Source: Chromobotia macracanthus | Taxonomy: Eukaryota > Chordata > Actinopteri > Cypriniformes > Botiidae | Assembly (NCBI GenBank): GCA_036877525.1 | Contig: JAZGTH010000041.1 | Coordinates: 868,001 to 932,000 of the forward strand | Direction of reading: 5' to 3' | DNA length: 64,000 bases | In this document: piece by piece, positions 59,440 to 64,000 of the stretch | Numbering within the stretch: position 1 is the stretch's first letter | Layout: the number at the start of each line of letters is the position of its first letter | Notes under the pieces: model-generated | Told to the model about the DNA's origin: nothing | What the model saw: only the letters and a program-made list of their open reading frames with translations | Databases searched by the model: none | Position numbers and translations under genes: made by a program

Positions 59440-60600
59440 ATATCAATTAGAGAACTCGAATTATGCTCAGTTAATCTTGCCACCATCTGGTCATACAAGA
59501 GATTTGAAAAGCACTTGTATAGTTTAAATTAGTTCAAGCTGATCAGTGATCACAAACTATTGGTGCCATTTATAAATGCTAAAGACCTGGACATGGTACT
59601 TTTCATTGCCAGTGGCTGCTGATGCGACTGATGAGATTCAACCCCACTGCACAGTATACACCAGGGAAAACTCTCATAGTGGCTGATGCTCTGTTCAGGA
59701 GCCCCTAGGATGATGACACCTACTCAGATGTGGAGTGGTTTGTGGCATCCATTATTGGCAGCATGCCAGCTTCAAAGCAAAAGATGGATATCATCAGATC
59801 TAGCATGGTTGAAGATTAAGGCCTGCAAAAGCTAATCACATACATTCAGTCAGGCTGGCCTGAACACATAGTCAGGGTTTACACAATGGCCAGAGTTCAT
59901 AATGGGATTATCTAAGTAAATGCTGGAAAAGAGCAAACAATTTTAGTGTGGTGGCCATTAAACTTAAAGTCTTGTCTTGCTGTTCCTGTCAAGAAATGAC
60001 ACAAGCCCAGAGAACCACTAATTTCCATGGCACTTCCTGAAAGGCCATGGAAGAGGATTAGAATTGACCTGTGCAAACAAACAGACATGCATAGGTATTT
60101 TATAATAATACTCTCTTTTTCTAGAGGTACTACACATGCCCAAAACTACCAGTACACCGGTAGTGCAAAAACTGAAACTTTTGAATTTTAAACACATAAA
60201 AATTATCGCCCACATCACCAATAAGAGAATGGGCATGCTGAAAGATCCCTTCCTGGCACTTATGTGTTACTACTCCATGCAGCAGTACAGGTGCCAGTCC
60301 AGTGGAACTCTTGATGGGTCGCTTTGAACAGCCGCTTTGAAGATTTGAACAGCCTTACCCACCCTCGACTAAAATTTGTTACCTAAATGGCAAACTCAAA
60401 AGTCATTAGAAAAAATTATGCAGCCAAGAAAAAGAAACAAGTTCATTACGACAATTCAGGGTGCCTTCAAATCACTGGACAAAACACAAGATATTCCAGA
60501 ACAAAAAGGAACAAAACCAAAGTCTCCTAAAACAATGTCTCCTGAGATAAGAAACAGAAATGCATGGTATGTGAAAGAAATGTTTCGGCTTTAGATAGCT
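59440..60600 (+). pseudogene. Ty3/gypsy retrotransposon RNase H and integrase fragment
   Basis: Frame pieces read FEKHLYSLN and LISDHKLLVPFINAKDLD (RNase H), then RLMRFNPTAQYTPGKTLIVADAL, the RNase H end and linker (PGK.L.VADAL.R). SMVEDxGLQKLITYIQSGWPEH leads into the integrase zinc-finger region. PERPWKRIRIDLCK starts the integrase core. GHAERS-like text and DPFLALMCYYSMQ near 60230-60280 are its C-terminal end. The frame is broken by many stops and about 200 bases of the integrase core are missing. No LTR was found. Confidence 0.78.
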
Positions 60601-60620
60601 ATAGATAGATAGATATTAGG
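60595..60620. repeat. (GATA)n microsatellite
   Basis: TAGATAGCTATAGATAGATAGATA; short. Confidence 0.8.
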
Positions 60621-61245
60621 CCATTACATTGCCATAGGTTACACACAAAACAGTGTTAAATACCAACATATGGCTTGACACCACTGCTCTCAAAAGTGAA
60701 CATTTAACTGGTTAACATCTTGTTACACAACATCACTGAGCTTTAATCTTAATATTATTTGTGCAATTAACAAGTATTAAGTTACAAAGAAAACTCATTT
60801 CGACGGAGCACATTTTACCTACCACCTCTCAGCATAGGATAAACTTCTCTGCTGGGGGTGGATATTGTGGTTTCAAATGACCAAATGACAAATGACCCAC
60901 TAATTAATTAGTGTCGCCACAAGAGGTCTCCAAACAATTATTAAATGAACAAAAACACAGTAATTTTGGTGAAAGTCATAACATACAGTACATTTTTACA
61001 GTAAATTTTTTAACACTGTTACATATGGATAAGTAATAACAAAATAAACGATAAGCGTAACCCTATGCACATTGTGATGGCAAAGTATAAAAATATCAAG
61101 TATACTGTTTATATAATTATGGCAAATATCAAATACTATGCACTTATTTTGCATTGACGCACAAGACCCATGAAATGAATAAACAATGTAATATTCTATG
61201 GCAAAGTTTGCATATTATCGCTTACATTACACATTAAACATTACT
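60621..61245. other. AT-rich spacer, nothing recognised
   Basis: No feature seen. Confidence 0.5.
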
Positions 61246-61254
61246 CAGTGATGT

Positions 61255-61930
61255 TAGGCAATTGTATTAGATGTGCTTTGGGATGTGTGTATATCTTTAT
61301 GCCCACCTTAATATTAGCCATCCTCACCTTGCCATCAGCCCCAGGAAAACCTGGTGCCAAGTGCTTAGGTAGCTGTGTGTCAATAATCATCATGGTGGGG
61401 CCAACTTTAATTTCTGCTGTGTTGTTTAATTAATTTCTTGCCACTTCTGACAGGTTTGAAGGCCAGGGAGATAAAACTTTATAAAGTACTTTCAGAAGTG
61501 GTCTTCTAGTACTTTGCTGTGACTCCGTCTGCACCTGCTTTTGAGCTCAGACTCTGGGTATACTACTGGAGGTATGGAGGAATCTAGCAGAGCCATCAGG
61601 AGAGAGTTGGGAGTGATAGCAATGTCAGATGAGGTATGACCCAAAGGTTTAGTGTCTGGAGTTCCTTTAACCTCCACTAACACAGTTTGTAGCACTTAAA
61701 AAGGTACAGACTGTCCTTCAATAATTGCTGTCAGTTCTTGCTTGAAGGAAAGAATTTCCTGTTCCCAGCAACCTCCAAAGTGAGGAGAACCTGGGGGGTT
61801 AAAATGGAATTGGATCTTTTGTCTGGCCAGCTGTCCCTGTAGTTCAGGGACAAGGGCTACAATGCTTCTTCAAGTTCTCTTTCTGCTCCCTTAAAATTGG
61901 TACCCTGATCTAAGGTAAGTTCAACGGGTT
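61255..61930 (-). pseudogene. BEL/Pao integrase
   Basis: Reads LTLDQGTNFKGAERELEEA (catalytic Asp block), then a PPGSPHFGGCWEQEI-type segment with the catalytic Glu region. Next LQTVLVEVKGTPDTKPLGHTSSD, then VYPESELKSRCRRSHSKVLEDHF, the conserved C-terminal block. The tail reads MMIIDTQLPKHLAPG and GADGKVRMANIKVG. Frameshifts and one stop separate pieces. It is clearly different from the BEL fragment at 26640-27069. Confidence 0.8.
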
Positions 61931-62107
61931 TCCACATTGGGCTGTGAAGCATCTGACAGCCATGAGGAAAGAATCGGCATCAAGGCTATGCAGGAGGTCA
62001 GTATACACTGCTCAGGTGGTGAGGCACTTAAATAAGATACCCTATTTGGTCTGCCATTTTAAGGATTTCTGGATTCCATTTTTGACACTCTGGTGGAGTT
62101 TTGAAAG

Positions 62108-62210
62108 TGAAAGTGACATATTTTGTCAGATATGGTAACCCATACCTGAAATGTGACCTCTGCATTTAACCTATCACTGGTGAAGAGTCAACACACACTG
62201 CAAGTCAAGT
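62108..62210 (+). repeat. dispersed fish repeat fragment inside BEL/Pao remnant
   Basis: AAAGTGACATATTTTGTCAGATATGG and TGCATTTAACCTATCACTGG match the opening of the repeat at 17617-17800. Confidence 0.65.
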
Positions 62211-62769
62211 GGGTTTGTTGTAGAACTGTGACCTTAGCGTTTCTGTAGTCATTTGCTGTCAGACTAGCACTGGCTGCCCTATGAGATGTTGTGGCCTCTA
62301 TCAACTCTTGGAAGGTCTTATAATGATTAAGGTTTTGAGTTGTGGTTACCTGACTGCAATGGTGTGAAATCTAAGCAGAACTGCAAGTAAAGACTGTCCC
62401 AATACTGGTCCAGGGAGCAGGAGCTTATTGAGGTTTTGGCCCTGATGTTGAAATAAGCAATTGAAAACAACCCAGTTTTTAACATTGTGGTGGAGCATGC
62501 TGATTTAGCTTAACAGAACAGCCTGCTTGCTGTAATTTATAAATCTGTGCCGTGTAGACCGCTGCTTGGTCTGGAATTTTTAGACAGTCTCTTGTCAGTG
62601 GCTCTCAGCTGTAAGATCACTGCTTCTTTGGTAGCATTGAGCTGCAGCATATCTCTTAACCTCATCTAACTGTGACTGTCTTAGCATCAAGGAGCTCTAT
62701 TGCCTGGTCTTGTATGGATCTGGTGCTGACTTTTCTCACTGCACCAATGTAGCACATCCATCTGCCACA

Positions 62770-63400
62770 ATTTTTCTACATAATTATAGAGATCTAAGAT
62801 AAAGTTGAGGTGAAGAAACAAGACTGTTCATTGAACTCATGCTGGAGATTCTGCACAGGGCTTGTTATGTCCAGCCAAGGCATGGTTTGACAGCAGCAGT
62901 CTGGCGGTCTGGCTCCACTGAAGTAATAATATGAGGGATAGTCTTTGGATGCCGCAGTGAAAGCCCCATAGTTGTTGATATTTCTCCTTCAAAACTTGTG
63001 TTCATCCAGATTCAGTTGTTGGGCTGTACATGCACCTTTAATGTAAAAGACCTTCTTGGGCTGCAACCAGTTTCTCTTGATCCAACTATGCTTAGTGTGA
63101 TGAAGTGTCCAGTGTCCAGAGTTATCCAGCACTTTCTCAGTGTTGAGCAGAATGTTAGCATTCTTATTAGAAGGTTTGTGCTCTTTGCTCATATGTCGGA
63201 TCTGTGCAGTAGACCCACTGCATTGGCTGGTTATGAGCCTCAAAGAATCCTCCTGTACTTGGATTAGAGTACTTGGTACTCTAGCCATTCCGATAGATCC
63301 AAAAGGGTTGGAATGGGCACACATTGTGGATGTACAAACTGGTGGAAACTAGATCTGAAATCATGGGGTAATTTCCCTAACAGTCTGGAGACATGGAAGC
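62770..63400 (-). pseudogene. BEL/Pao Gag end, protease and pre-RT region (degenerate)
   Basis: Minus-strand pieces include LLDLSEWLEYQV-type text near 63260-63300, a GACTAQQLNLDEH segment near 63020 and a PWLDIT..VQNLQHEF segment near 62820-62890, consistent with the region between Gag and RT. Frames change repeatedly. Confidence 0.5.
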
Positions 63401-63479
63401 CACACTGCAGTTTAAAGGTGCAGATTCATAAGTTCTGCTATTTGTTGTAAGGAAAGGAAATGCTGATCTAGTGCAGCCA

Positions 63480-63830
63480 TTGTTCTTGCAAAAGGGTATT
63501 GAGAGTGACCGTATAAATCAGTAATGAGTAAAGCCTCTTCTAATTTCAGATTGTCCATAAGGATCTGAAACATAAACCTTGTTTGTGGCAAGCTGTGCGA
63601 TTTTTTGGGAAATGTCCATCTGTAAACAGAAAGAAGAAGAAGATCCAGCTACTATATGCATGTCCAGGTATTGTAGATGGTTCAGCATGTGTAGAGATAC
63701 ATTTCTGAAGGATTGAGTTAAGGTGAAGTTCCTGGTCCTGAAGGCCAGGGTAGGAGATTGAAGTTTACGGCAACAGGTAGCCAATGGTGTTAGATCAGAA
63801 TTATGTATCAATCAGAGATGGGCGGTACAG
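63480..63830 (-). pseudogene. BEL/Pao Gag fragment
   Basis: DISQKIAQLATNKVYVSDPYG, followed in a shifted frame by LKLEEALLITDLYGHSQYPFARTMAALDQ, corresponds to the conserved Gag segment of BEL/Pao. Downstream text (CGFHVSRLLGKLPHDFR near 63370-63410) fits the same domain. Confidence 0.65.
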
Positions 63831-64000
63831 AGGCAAAAGTTATGGATTTCAGCTTTAAGATTAAAAAAAGCAGATGCAGCCAACATAAAATTAATGACGG
63901 CTTCTGATATATTGAGGTGTTATAAAATGCACAAGTTGCATGGAATTACTTTATGAAGCTTTTGTTTTCTTTTAAGACTTTGGAATACCAGTTGTTGTCC

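Larger units (their letters stand above)
61250..64000 (-). mobile_element. second BEL/Pao retrotransposon, degenerate, runs off the window
   Basis: Minus-strand order from the right edge: Gag near 63820-63480, protease/pre-RT text around 63350-62770, then integrase to 61250. The RT proper is largely missing between 62700 and 62000, where the sequence is interrupted by a dispersed repeat (62108-62210). The window ends inside the element, so no LTR is visible. Confidence 0.72.

Noticed and set aside
1..64000. endogenous retrovirus with envelope
   Set aside because: LTR-element remnants are BEL/Pao, copia and gypsy types; no envelope-like gene was seen.

Overview
The window is vertebrate nuclear DNA, almost certainly from a teleost and probably an otophysan (cypriniform-type) fish. 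It contains short exons with canonical GT/AG introns, AT-rich intergenic DNA, and a repeat set typical of fish: Tc1 elements, DIRS-like tyrosine-recombinase retrotransposons, L2/Rex-type LINEs, tRNA-derived SINEs, and BEL/Pao, Ty1/copia and Ty3/gypsy fragments. No operons, CRISPR arrays or other prokaryotic features are present.

Two host genes can be read. On the minus strand, 1-3982 holds the 5' part of igsf10 (secreted leucine-rich-repeat/immunoglobulin protein); its later exons lie beyond the left edge. On the plus strand, 18642-24799 holds a complete five-exon aadac (arylacetamide deacetylase, an ER-anchored serine hydrolase of 406 residues with intact catalytic motifs). IGSF10 and AADAC are also near neighbours on human 3q25.1, so the pair looks like conserved synteny. 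A single exon-like stretch at 13362-13488 is unassigned.

Layout: 1-4260 igsf10 with a Tc1 copy in an intron; 5973-7237 second Tc1; 7316-11180 internally deleted DIRS-like element with inverted terminal repeats; 11.2-18.6 kb mostly AT-rich spacer; 18.6-25.6 kb aadac; 26.6-31.4 kb BEL/Pao fragments split by a young LINE; 31.6-35.9 kb decayed Ty1/copia; 36.8-38.35 kb second DIRS-like fragment; 38.4-39.9 kb internally deleted LINE; 42.2-44.8 kb long unclassified repeat; 46.6 kb SINE; 47.5-51.95 kb two LINEs; 52.5-56.5 kb nest of elements (Harbinger-like TIRs enclosing a SINE, a third DIRS-like element and a second SINE); 56.7-58.3 kb another internally deleted LINE; 58382-58781 MITE with perfect 63-bp inverted repeats; 59.4-60.6 kb Ty3/gypsy fragment; 61.25-64 kb a second BEL/Pao element running off the right edge.

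Downstream of aadac the window is essentially a graveyard of elements. I found no new multi-gene system. The most unusual signals are structural: hairpin-within-TIR architecture in the MITE, promoter-bearing inverted repeats in the DIRS-like element, a palindrome shared by three DIRS copies, a LINE whose 3' end is shared by several SINEs, and one LINE family in which both copies have lost the reverse transcriptase core.
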